A stretch of 64,000 nt of DNA, taken from the NCBI GenBank assembly GCA_918807975.1, contig OU964921.1:7349498-7413497 (forward strand), in the 5' to 3' direction. The translations under genes and the position numbers were made by a program. The notes under the pieces are model-generated. The model did not search any database. It was not told where the DNA came from and was given only the letters and a program-made list of their open reading frames with translations. Below are positions 22,688 through 35,500 of this stretch, one piece after another (positions within the stretch are counted from its first letter, which is position 1; the number at the start of each line of letters is the position of its first letter). The DNA comes from Aplidium turbinatum (lineage: Eukaryota; Chordata; Ascidiacea; Aplousobranchia; Polyclinidae).

Positions 22688-23212
22688 TTGGTTGGTTGAT
22701 TTTAAATCTTTGTCCTCAAAACGAGAAAGCGTCTGTGGGCGTAGCAGGTTTATATAGGCCTACTCATAAAGGCTTTGAACCACTTCTTGCTTTTGACTGA
22801 GGCAGCAATTCAGGCAACATCTCCCAATTGATGCAGCCAGTGCAATGTCTTCATTTCAGGTCTATGAGATCCAGATCTTCTGCAGGTCGAAGCAGTGGGC
22901 AAGGATTTATGATCTGCTGTGCTGTTTGAGGTTTGCCACAAACACAGGCTGGCGAGTCACACGAACCCCAGGAAAACAGTTATATATACATGGTACATAT
23001 ATACAGTGTTTAAACCACTAATGCAGGCCTAGTTATTGAGATTGGTGGACTGAAGTTTTTGATTCTCAAAGTGTAAATTAATCCATCTACTAGGTGTCGC
23101 TGAATGAAGGACATTCATTAAAATGCATTGTTTAAGCATTTTAAGGACTCACCCCTTGAGAGTCGAACTAGTGCTGCTTGATCTTGCAGTTGCTTCTTGC
23201 ACAGAGTTAGAC
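22688..23212 (-). mobile_element. Old SINE family A copy interrupted by a LINE fragment
   Basis: 22688-22735 resembles the SINE tail. 23010-23212 resembles its body and head, ending in CTTGAGAGTCGAACTAGTGC (box B complement). Between them, on the minus strand about 22975-22800, runs a decayed LINE C-terminal region, with C-V-C-G-K-P-Q-T followed by IINPCPLLRPAEDLDLIDLK. This is the cysteine motif typical of non-LTR ORF2 ends. Confidence 0.6.
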
Positions 23213-23217
23213 ACTTT

Positions 23218-23310
23218 GGTTAGTTGGTTTTTGAATCTTTATCCTCGGACTGACAAAGCCTTGATTGGTTTTTCCTGGTAGTTTCGCATACTTGTAGAGG
23301 CTCTTCACAC
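23218..23310 (-). mobile_element. SINE family A fragment upstream of CPSF1
   Basis: TTTTTGAATCTTTATCCTCG to TCGCATACTTGTAGAGGC, the tail and first part of the body, lies about 255 bases before the CPSF1 start codon. Confidence 0.6.
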
Positions 23311-23565
23311 ATAATCATCGGAGTTTGTCATCATTTTCATTGTGATTATATACCGATATGCCAAATCCAGAAAATTAACTAGCAAAATTTGTTATGGATA
23401 TTTTAAAATTAGTAGGCTACGGTACTATGGTTTTGTACTAGGGTATTTAATAACCTATGATATATTATGTATAGATAGCTTCTCATTTCCTTAAGGTAAG
23501 ATGGTTTTATAACAAGCTACTACAGTTACCAACACTGACTGGCTTAGAAAAGCGGGCTTTTTAGT

Positions 23566-26500
23566 ATGTATGCATGGTATCAGCAGATACATGCTCCGAC
23601 AGGCGTAGAACGCTGTGCATTCTGTTATTTTACGTCAGACAAAGACAAAGATCTTGTTGTAACTGCAGCATCCCAACTTACTGTATATCGTCTTCGTCGA
23701 AATGTTGAGGTAAGTTTGATTGCACTGCATTTGTTTTTTTAATTTTTTTTTTCCTGGCTGGTGATTTCTTTGTTTTGAGTTATTTTAAAGTATTTTATAA
23801 GTTTTGTTTCAGCATGTATTTATTTTGCATTAAGCTGCATATTTTGTTGATGAAACTATTGGTGCTATTACAGTATATTTTTAAGATAAAGAAAATCTTG
23901 CATAGGCCTATAATATACCATATTAATTTCTGTTTTTATTTTATTTATTTCAGGTTCCTGGTAAAACAGAAAACAATGAAGGTGATTATGTAGTTTATCT
24001 TTTTATCATGCCTATATCACTAGTCAAAATAGCTTATGTATTTAGACCAGGCTATTGCTTAGCACTCGATCGATATCAAAGAAGTAACTTTCAGGATAAT
24101 GTTCAGAATTCAACTCAATAGCTGCCTAGTCACTAGTCAGTTTGTATTTGAAATATATATACAAAAGATTTAACTCAAAATTTACTTTTTATGAGTAAAA
24201 AGATTTCTTTTACAGAAACAACGCTTATAAAAGACAAGCTCGAGCAATTGGGAACATGGCAGCTATTTGGAAATGTGGTTTCTATAAATAGTGTTCGCCT
24301 AACTGGTGCGACTCGAGATTCCCTTTTACTGAGCTTTAAAGAAGCCAAGGTAAAATTGCTGATATCAAACATTGCTCCATCCCTTGCTAAACTTGCATTA
24401 ATAAATCTATATATATTATATGTAAAAACAATGAAAACTATTAATACTACAAAAAGTGCTCAATGCTAAGCAAAAAAGCAAAGCAGAGCGAATTAAATCA
24501 AATAAATATAGTTATTACTATCTGAATCCTTAACAGCCTGTTTCACCTATACGGATTACGGATCATCAGAAGTTCTTATTCAAATGTATTATTTTAACAA
24601 ATTCTATTTGAATAAGAACTTCTGATGATCCGTATAGGTGAAACAGGCTGTTAAGGATTCAGATAGCAATTATTATATTTGATTTTATATAGAGATGTAC
24701 CGATATATCGGTATCGGTGATATCGGCCATTTTTTGAGTATCGGTATCGGCAAAATTTGGCCGATACTGTGGCCGATACTAAACACGGAAACAAAAGGCT
24801 TTTGCTGCGGATTTTCTAGAGAAGCAAAGATATAAATTTTTTATAGTAGTAACTAACGTCACATTGATGTAGAAAAATAACAACCTGTTTAAATTTTTGA
24901 TACGTCACACTCCCATGACTTCTTGCGCGCAAGTTTTAACATTGGTTGCTTAGAGTGATTCTTTCACTTAAACAAAACATTTTGTTTCAGCGGTTTTGCG
25001 TTGTTCGATTCTTAAATTGTGTAAGGAGACTCAATTTCTCCAATATTTATCATTTGTGTTTCTTTTTTACTCTCAGCAGAGTATGAAACTTGTAAAAGTT
25101 TTTCATCCATACAACGTCATTATTGCGTTCATAAACGTAGTTGCACTGATGAGAATTTAATATTCGAAAACGCGTTCTGCAACACTGTTTTTTGCACTCT
25201 GCAATGCCTGATGCAGATTTATCTGTAGATTTCCATCACGCATTGAAGCGGTGATCTGATAATGAAATTTTCTACGGTTCGAGAAAAAGTTTTCTCTGCC
25301 TATAAAACGTTGAATGGTAGTTTAATTAATTATTTCTGAAAGTTCCTTGGTTTCATATTATCTGAATTAAATTATTATATCTGAAATCGGCATAATAACG
25401 TGACATCATCTAAACGTAACAGAAATAGCGAAGAGCAAGTATCACTATGCAAAAAAAAACACAAAAATGCAACGCAAATAGGCAACATCAAAAGACATGG
25501 ATGTTCTTTGACTTGTCAGCAGCAAGTGGGGATAACTGTGGCTGTGGGAGTTTGTTGCGCAGCCTACTTAGCCTACTCTGACATTGTTTAAGCTTGATGA
25601 GTTTATTACAACGAAAGGTGGAAATTAAATCACAAACTGATAGAACCAGCTTACTAAAAACAACCAAGTTACATGTTTTTTTTAAACGTTTAGCAACGTA
25701 AAAACGATGCAAAATTATACATTTTTGCTACCTTGGTAGTCTTGGCCTGGCAAAAGCTTCTCAACCAAACGACAAGCGCCCTTAAGGGTAGAACCTTTGA
25801 CATACTGATATCCAATTGAACGAACCCGAACCATCAGATGTTAGGTTGTCCGTCCAATTGTGGCTATTTCAGCATTCAGCCAGAGAGTTGATTATTACTT
25901 TAAACTTTTTTTGGTAATTACACAACAAACAAGAGCAATAGCAGTGGTGGGAAGTTGCATTTTTCCTTTGTTCCGAGAAACGCAACCTTGATGACGTCAT
26001 GAACAGCGTAGCTTCTGATTGGTTGATGATTCAATGGGATATCAGTATGTTAAAGTGCCTACCGCCCTTAGGTTGCACATTACTTGTCGTATAGTTTTTG
26101 TACGACTACACAAATGACTTGGTTTACATTTTACATCTTATTATCAATTATGATTGCCTATTTGGAGAGTTTGCGCAAACTCTTTATTAATTTTTCAGAA
26201 ACCCCAATTATGATATAATGTTTCTTCCCTTATACCCCAGCTCTCAATCACGGTGGCCTTTCATTACTAAAACCTACTATTATGACACAACATTGAGTTG
26301 GGATTGGATTATTGAATCTTCAAGTACCAAGGACTTCGAAATCCGTCCATTGTCACTCATAATGACGTAATAATGCCCCTTTGGCCCCTAATGTTGCCCA
26401 TTTGAAGTTCCCCTTGCTGCTCTATAAATTTCCAAATTTGGTTGGTTTTGTGGCGTATTTTGGAATTTATTTATTGTAAGCGCTAAACTTGAACACAACT

Positions 26501-29500
26501 AATTTTAAATTTAGGGGATTTTTTGGTTTTAGACTAATTTGTCACTGTGTCAGTCGCGGTGGTGCCACCGCTTGTGTTTTAGCACAAGATCTTGTGGTTT
26601 TACTTTTGATCTTGTGCTCTTGTGCTTTAAGTTTTACCTTATTTGCATAAAACTATTAAAAAAAGCTTTTTTTAATAGTTTTATGCAAATAAGGTAAAAC
26701 TTAGCATTTGATATAATTACTTGCAAATACCAAAATTGCTTCTTTTTGTAACACTAAAGTATCGGCCAAAATATCGGTATCGGTATCGGTATCGGCCTAA
26801 AAAAGTTATATCGGTATCGGTATCGGCCAAAATATTGGTATCGGTACATCTCTAATTTTATATGATATATATATATGTTTTTTGAGTTCATGAAATTATA
26901 TTTTATCCATTTTAATTGTGATTTTTGTATAACTAAGTGAAACGCATCCCCACAGTTGACTGTAAATTGTGATGTATGAATATTAGTCAAGTAGCGTGTT
27001 TGTTGCAGATATGTGGTTGCTAAAGTACTAAAACTCAAATGCATGTTGTTCTAGTGAAAGCTGGCCAGAGCTCATTTTTTGCTGAATGACATTTAGTAAC
27101 AAAACCATATTCTTTTTAAAACATGACATAGTTTAAAAAAGTGCTACATTACACTCAATGTATATTGTATATATAGTTGAAGAACATCTTTTGATAAAGT
27201 GCGATAAACAAATATTAACTTTTTTAAGTAGGTACTAGATTGTGGTTGACCTATAGTTATGTTAGAATAAAAATGATATTTTTTATATTTCTCGATGATT
27301 TTTAATGCATAGTTGGTTGATGTTGTGATCTGGGTTGTTTGCCAGACCAAATATACCTTTTAAGTTTGTATATATATATAGTTAAGCTAAAACTGTGTTT
27401 AGCCAACTTTGCTAGGTGTAGATTGTGATTTATCTTTTTAAATTACTTAGCTTGCATTATTCATTTATCAGTTAAGGTTAAAAAACTAAATGATTTTTTA
27501 AAAAACAGATCACAATTACTTTATTTTGTATTCTTAAATTATTCGTATTTGATTGAAATGCACGAGCAAAGTGACCAGATAATAATTCTAAATTTATTAT
27601 TAATTGTTGTAAATATATATTTTTCAGTTGTCATTAATTGAGTTTGATGCTACAACTCATGACATCAAAACCTCTTCACTTCACTATTTTGAAGACAACC
27701 TTTATAAGGTTCGTGTTGTTGTTTCAATATGTTTAACTTGTGAAGTCATGCTCCAAATTAAATTGCTTAACAAGTTTAATATATTACAGAAATATATTAC
27801 AGACATGACAAACAAACTAGAATGTCTTGCAAAAATTTGTTCAAAATTTCCACCTATCTACTGGAACAAGAAAAATATTTTTGATTAATTCATCTGTTAA
27901 CTTAAAGACAAAATTTTCTCTCCTTTTCAACTCAAAAGAATTTGTCAATAACGTGCATGAACTGAATTCATCTATAGAATTTGCAAGTTTGAAAAAGAGG
28001 TCAAGGTCAGATTAGCTTTAATTTATGATATATAAATTATAATTGACAAAATTTTGTTTTGAATTTTCTTGACAGGAAGGATTACTGCAAAGAATCACCT
28101 TGCCCAAAGTAAGTGTCGACCCTGAGGGGCGATGTGCATCTTTGCAGTTATCAACAAACACGGTTGCTATCGTTCCTTTCAAAACTAAAGATATCTCTCT
28201 GACGACTGATGATGTCACCTTGACCAGTGAAGCTTCAACCCAAGGGTATGCCTTGCTGCTTTTCCTGTACATATTTTGACATGTATGCACTAAGTTTAAT
28301 ACTTTTAAAAGTTAACGTGTGTTACATGAAAGCTTATCTATGTGTACAAACCTCAGACCCTACTCCCATTGAGCTATCACGGTCCAGCAGTAAATCTTAA
28401 AAGCCTACTGATCTGTACACTACGTTTTCATATGTACAAGTCGTGATTCTCAATGATGTTATATTATAGAAAGCGACCAACTCCAGCAACAAGTTACAGC
28501 ATTGATCTTCGTGAAGTGGACACAAGATTACAGCGAATCATAGACACGCAGTTTTTGTATGGCTACTACGAGCCCACACTTCTAATTCTATTTGAATCAC
28601 TGAAGACCTGGGCTGGGTAAGTGAAAGCTGACTGTGGGGTTTAATTTGTAAAAATAAATATATATATATTATGTAATGTATATTATACGAAAATTGAATG
28701 AATATTATATATACTTTTAGTGCTTCTGTATGTAGAATGATACCAGGTTGATTTTTACTTTGTTTTGTCAAATGACATCGCTTTAGAAGGTCCGATTCGG
28801 GATCAAACGAAACAGTTTGAAGTGCGTAATACGTCGCATTCAGGCTGCGGCTGGTTGAAGAATTATGATTAAGTAAACGTGAAGGCAAAGAAGCCAATTT
28901 TCATATCCACCTTCAACGTGCTCTTAATCTTTAAGTGTCTTGCCAAAAGCACTGACGCGTGCTTTCATCTGGTGTCAAATACACAGCCTTGTTAGCGTCG
29001 TGCAGAGGTTCTCACTACTCGGCCACGTGCCTAGCAACGCTGTTGTTGGCATATTTACATCGGGGAATCCCCGAGCATCGAAGCTCTAATTATGATTTGC
29101 ATCGCAGGAGAGTTGCCTTGCGCCAAGACACCTGCAACATCGTTGCTATTTCATTAAACATGGCTGAGAGACTCCATCCTGTCATTTGGTCACTTAACGG
29201 TCTCCCGTTTGATTGTAAATACGCCTATGCCGTGCCAAAGCCTATTGGTGAGTGCTGAATAGCGGTTTTGGTCAGTTACAATTTTTTTTTGATTGTTGAA
29301 AATCTGTCCCACTGTCTCTTCGCACAGTCTTGTACTATTCTAATCAGTCATTTAAACTGTACTCGGTATTAGAAATTGAATTTGATGTTTTGTAAATATT
29401 CCTAATTAATTTTTTTATCCTTCCAATATTTGCAATGGATATATTTTTAATTAGTTTTGTTAATGAATTATTTTTAACTGTAGCATCAATTGTGTAAATA

Positions 29501-32500
29501 TATTGATATTTTCGTACGCTTAGGTGGCGTTTTAATATTCGCCGTGAATTCCCTTCTACACCTCAACCAAAGTGTTCCTCCGTATGGCGCATCTCTTAAC
29601 TCCCTCACTCAAAATTCAACTTCATTTTCACTAAGTAAGTATGAATATCTCACTGAATTTATTCGCTGTTTCACACCTTATTTGAGTAGAGGTAGTTTGC
29701 ATACTGTAGTGTTGGACTATGTATTTTCCGTGCGCGGACATTTTGCCGAAAGACATTTTGCCCAAACCCATTTTGCCGAAAGACATTTTGCCGAAAGGAC
29801 ATTATGCCGAAGGACATTTTGCCGAATGGACAAATTGCCTAAAGGACTAATTGCCGAACGGACTAATTGCCGAAAGGACTAATTGCCGAATGGACAAATT
29901 GCCGAAACAATTTGGAAAAAAATTACTTTGAAGTGACACAAAGTCTCGTTACTATGCAAGCAGTGCTTTTGAAATAGAATCACTTTGCTACTTTTTGTTT
30001 GCCTAAAAATTAGTTTGAAGCAACACCAAGTCTCGTTACTATGCAAGCAGTGCCTTTGAACTGGTAATTATTTTAAAGTGACACCAAGTCGCAAGTCTCA
30101 TTGCTATGCAAGCAATGCCTTTGAACTGATAATCATTTTGAAGTGACACCAAGTCTCGTTACCATGCAAGCAGTGGCTTTAAAATACTGTAGTAATTACT
30201 TTGCTACTGTTGTTTGCCTAAAAATTGCTTTAGCCTATATACAGTATCCACAGTTTTTGGAAATCAGTATTAGTTTGAAGTGACACTCAAGCCTCATCTA
30301 TAAGTATAGGCTATAGGCTATGCAGTCTCCACAGGTTTTGGAGATCAGTATTAGACGTTCGCTTATACATATAACACTTCTGTCGGATACTTACGCGCTG
30401 TCGCACATAATTTGTGAGTGAAATCTGTTTGTGAATGACATTTATGTGTTATTAGGTTATGATAATACATAAAATGCATTTGTATAATTTCGGCAATTTG
30501 TCCATTCGGCAATTAGTCCTTTCGGCAAAATGAGTTTCGGCAAAATGTCCATTCGGCAAAATGTCTTTCGGCAAAATGGGTTTCGGCAAAATGGGTTTCG
30601 GCAAAATGTCTTTCGGCAAAATGTCCGGGTACCGTATTTTCTATCAATTAAGAGCACCATACTGACTAAGTTATGGCATGTGGAAACATTCGGTTATGAT
30701 GAAAAGCTTTGTATTCTACTCATAAAGTATCTTTTTTATTTCCTGAGCTGGTATGGACTAGTAACCAGTGTAATTGTTCCTTTAACTGGTGACAGCCTCT
30801 GCACTTATCGGTTCAAGTTAAACTGTTGTGATTTTTACCACAGAACCACAAGAGGGTGTTTGTATGACACTGGACTGCTCCAAAGCTTCGTTCATTTCAC
30901 CCGAGAGCTTAGTTGTGTCGTTAAAAGGTGGCGAATTGTAAGTATCAGACGAAATTGCATAATTTAATTGCATTTAATCAATACACTAAATCACTAATTA
31001 ATACGCTTATCCCATCAATTATAATACCATCATTCATTATGCATGTGACCGGATTAACCAAAACTTTAAAAATAGAATAACGTCGGACTTTCAATCGTTT
31101 TCAAGCCTTTTCAATGTTACCATGTACATTGTACAAGACGCCGATATGGTAAAACCATCCATTAAGAACTGAAAACATTTCCAGATACGTTTTAACCTTG
31201 CTGGTGGACAGCATGCGGAGTGTACGAAACTTCCATTTTGACAAGGCTGCTTCCAGTGTCTTAACTTCATGCGTAAGTGTGTTTCATGTGGTATGGATAT
31301 CGGGCATGTTTTTAAACTGAGTCTGCTACTATTCGGTGAGTCCGATTCGGTGAGTCCGATTCGGTGAGTCCGATCCGGTGAGTTCCTAACCTCTAATCCC
31401 TAACCCTAAAACGGCAATGATAATTAGGCTACGGTACCCGATAATTTAAAAAAAAGATTAAAAAAATCCCCCATTAAGGGATCGGATTCACCGAATCGGA
31501 CTAACCGAAACGGGCCATTCCGTTTTAAACTAGTCGGCGGAATTCTCGACATATTGCCGCCTCAAAGGAAGACGATGACTCGATGAGCCGCCTAGGAAGT
31601 CAAAACATGTCTGTGTTTCTTATATCCATGTTTTCGTGTTTAACCCTGTTTTCTTGTCACTAGGCCGGGTTCTTATCACCCTTGAGTGAAAATAAATGAT
31701 AACCTTGCAATTGCATAGATGTCCGGCCACGTATCGAGCAGCCATTTTGTTTCCCAATTCATGACCCCGTCCTAGATAGCAACATCTGCGGTTTTTACAT
31801 CAATGTAAAAATCGCGGATTTTGCTGTCTGGATAGTTGATAATGTTGTCTGCTGTTTTTTGTATTCACTGTCATCCTCATCATTTGTTTTTCCGATATCA
31901 TCTACTTTGGTGGATAAGTGAAGTTTCTTTGCATAGATCACCACGCTAGACGACGGTTTTGTGTTCCTTGGGTCACGCTTGGGCAATTCTCTCTTACTCC
32001 ACTACACGGAGGCTCGCACGGACACCATATCTTCTGCGTCTGCTATCGAGGTATTAGTCTACCAACCACTCTTGAAGGATAGTTAATAATGAGCTTATGT
32101 ACGTTATATTCTGTTCATGCCAAAAGGGTAGAAACACCTTTAGTTTCTTGTGTCCAGTTATAATGTCTTTGCACCTAATTTGTGGTCCTCTGGCGTTGCT
32201 GTCACGCTTCATGATTTGTAGCCTGAAGAACCTGCAGCGAAGCGGAAAAGAATCAACACGGCTTCTGATTGGACCGGTGAGTATCATGCTTGTAACAGTC
32301 GTATGCAGAGTTGTCATATTAAATTGGTCAATTTTTAACGTCTAAGTTTCACCTCTATTTCTTGACACGTTGCCTCTACCTATACTAATGCGTAAAATCT
32401 AGATGATAAACTTGCAAATTCATTTACGTTGCTTACTGTGATTTTAATTTATTTTCAACTTTCACAATTTGTTCAGAAGTTTGAGTTGAATGTTAAGTTT

Positions 32501-35500
32501 AGTTGGAACGCTCAGTTACATCCAAGTAGTTCTATTCTATTAGTTGGCCATGCCTCAACTTTTATCCTCATTGTAGACTTATCAAAACCTCCCGAGAATT
32601 GCAAGTTGTAAAATTAAAAGTCATTTTCCCCAGGCTATAAAATCTCATTGCAACCATGCCGTATTCAATAACGCATGTAAATGCATGCATGCAACGTAAC
32701 TCCTTGCTGGTGACGCAATGTCATGTGCCAACCACAGTCCACAGAAGTTGTCAAGGCAGATTTTAATTTGTATTTTTTTTTCACTGAGATTAACGCGTTC
32801 GTCATTGCTTGATATTGACCCAAAGGCGTTGCCACTACCCTTGCACAAAGAAATCTTGCCTTTACATTGAAAGTGACTGATCGTCTTCATATGACTTGCT
32901 GTCGTTCTGTAAACTTTAAAGTCACAACTCAGTTAATTTTAGCTGGAGATAATGACGCTGAAGACTTCGACATGTACGGGAAGGACACTGTAACATCCGA
33001 GCCTTTGTCCTCCTACAATTTTGAGGTACAGTAGACACCGCTTAATTAATGCACCCCATAATTCAATTGACTGTAGGGTGGAATTTTTAAGTATTTTTTT
33101 TACTAGCTTATTTATTGATCTAAAATCAGTTCGAACTAAGGTAAATTTATTAAGCAAGCAAATTTTAGTACTTAACCAGTAGTGTAGCGCTGTTTTGTTT
33201 TTACAAAAGAGAAGTTCTGCTTTCACCAGATGGGAATAAAGATTGGCCGCTGATTGAGTAGGCCTCTGTGTCGTTCAAGTTAATAAGTTTGATTATGGGT
33301 AGTAAACGGATGCTCTGCGTAAGATTCTTTACAGCTTAAGAAATATTAATCTTTGAGTTCTGATGCTGACTGACTTATTACCTTCCCAAAACACGTCGTT
33401 GGAAATTACACCGCACATTAACATGACTTGGGTCAATCAGTCGGGCTATGGTTTCAAATGTAGGCTTGACGATAAATTGCCAAAATTAAAGGTAAATTGC
33501 GCAAAAATGTTGCTAAAGTTTCATACAATGAAACTGAAATTATTACCACTCGTCATTGGACCGTGTAGGTGAGCAATGAACATGTTGATTGGTGCAGTAG
33601 GCCGTGTTTGTCCTTCAGGATTGATTGTGCATTTTTTGTTTGAAAGGTTTGCGACAGTTTATTGAATATTGGACCCTGTGGCGGTGCTGAGTTGGGGGAA
33701 CCACCTTTCCTTTCTGAAGAAGTAAGTTGCTCTTTTAAAAGTCTGTTTGGGTTTTCTGCTTTTATGCATTTCACATATGAACACGACTCTGCTGTTAGAG
33801 AAATGTCGTGATTGTCAGCGTGTTGATTCTGTGTTTAGAGAATTATCTTGTTACGTAGCTTCAACGTCGTCAAGCATTTTATTGACGCTTTTCACCATCT
33901 CATTTTTTGTCGTATTCTGGCTCACCCCTGGTGGTTGAAGATTTAAAAAAAGTGGACGGAAAGCAAGCCAATCTTTATGTCTACCTTAAGCCATGTCTTT
34001 AAGTGTCCTGCCAAAAACGCTGGTGCATGCTCTTGAGCGGTGTCGAACCGGCGCCCTTTCGACTGCTCTCCCAGGCCTCTCACCTGTCCGCCACCATCTC
34101 ATGATTCCAAGACTTTGTTTTCAACGTGAAAGAATGGATGTTAATGAAAGACTCTCCCTTTGCCAGTTCGTGTCTCAGCGAGAGGCGGATTTAGAGTTGG
34201 CCTTGCTGACCGGCTATGGAAAGAATGGAGCCCTGAGCATCCTTCAACGCACTGTCAAGCCACAGATCGTCACCACCTTCGAACTTCCAGGCTGCGTTGA
34301 CATGTGGACAGTTCGTACAAAACCTAAAGAGGTAAAACAAAAAAATTATATCATTTCTTACAGAGATCGCTGTTCATGAATTATGTAATATATCTTGTTT
34401 CTTGTGTGCACAAAAAAACGTAGAACGTAAGTGGTTTAGAAAGTGAAAAATAAGAATATGACATTTAAATCTATTTTATTGTTACAGATTGTTTGTTTTT
34501 ACTTTTTTATCTATTGTTGACGTATGTTTTGTCGACCTTGTCACGTTTTTATTGCTTTACTTTTGAAAGAATCACGTAATTTAACATAAAACATGTGACG
34601 TACCGTGATCAACGTGACCTATGAATTGTTTGCAGCCTCCAGCCAAGGAATTTGTGAAGCAGCACGGCTATCTCGTACTCAGCAGAGAGGATTCAACATT
34701 GGTGAGCGATTGTTATGACAATGCTTGAGTTACGCCTTAAATAAAAGGTTTTATTATGGAAGAGCTTGATTGAAATTAAAATTTAGACAACTGCGCTGCT
34801 TTTTGGTTTCAAAAAGATTTAAAAAAAAATAGAAATGTCAGATACTCTTTTTATAAGGATCGATCCGGCATATCCTGACATCATCAAATAGTTTTTCCAT
34901 ACATCCCTTTCCTTCATCAAGTTTGTGTTTCTGTACTCCAGTTTCCTTTTCTAATTGAAAGAGAAAAGTTGTGCTTGTCTACCCTTTTTATAATGTGCTG
35001 CTTCCAGCTAGTGTAGAGTTCCTGCAGAAGTCTGGTACCAGGCTGCTACGTTTCCAGTTTAGTGTAACAATTACCATCTACAAATTCTACATGTTAAAAG
35101 TGAAAGAATTGGATGAAAACTTAAGCATCAAAAAGATATAACTACGTTATTGATATCAACAATATCAATTGTGTCGATTTGCCAGTTAAAAGCGCAATGC
35201 TTTCTTTCGTATAACTGTTTGAATGAGAGAGTGCAGACTCGACGACCTCCTACGCCTTCAGGGCTACGGTCTTTCTCACTCTCACATTGGATGCACAGTT
35301 GCACACTGTACGATTTGCTGCTTTTTTGTGTCCATTTTGTTTCGCATCCAAACAAAAATAAATGACCATCCATCATCTTATTGTTTGAGCTAACGACCAA
35401 CTTATGCAAGCAAAAATGCAGTAGATACATACGGTAAGTAACTACCGAGGAGACCGTATGGTCGTTTCGTTGTCTCCCTACCAAAAAAAAAAAAAAAACC

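Noticed and set aside
32429-32611. Extra CPSF1 exon between exons 12 and 13
   Set aside because: The frame between the neighbouring exons is already continuous, and the segment has no similarity to CPSF1.
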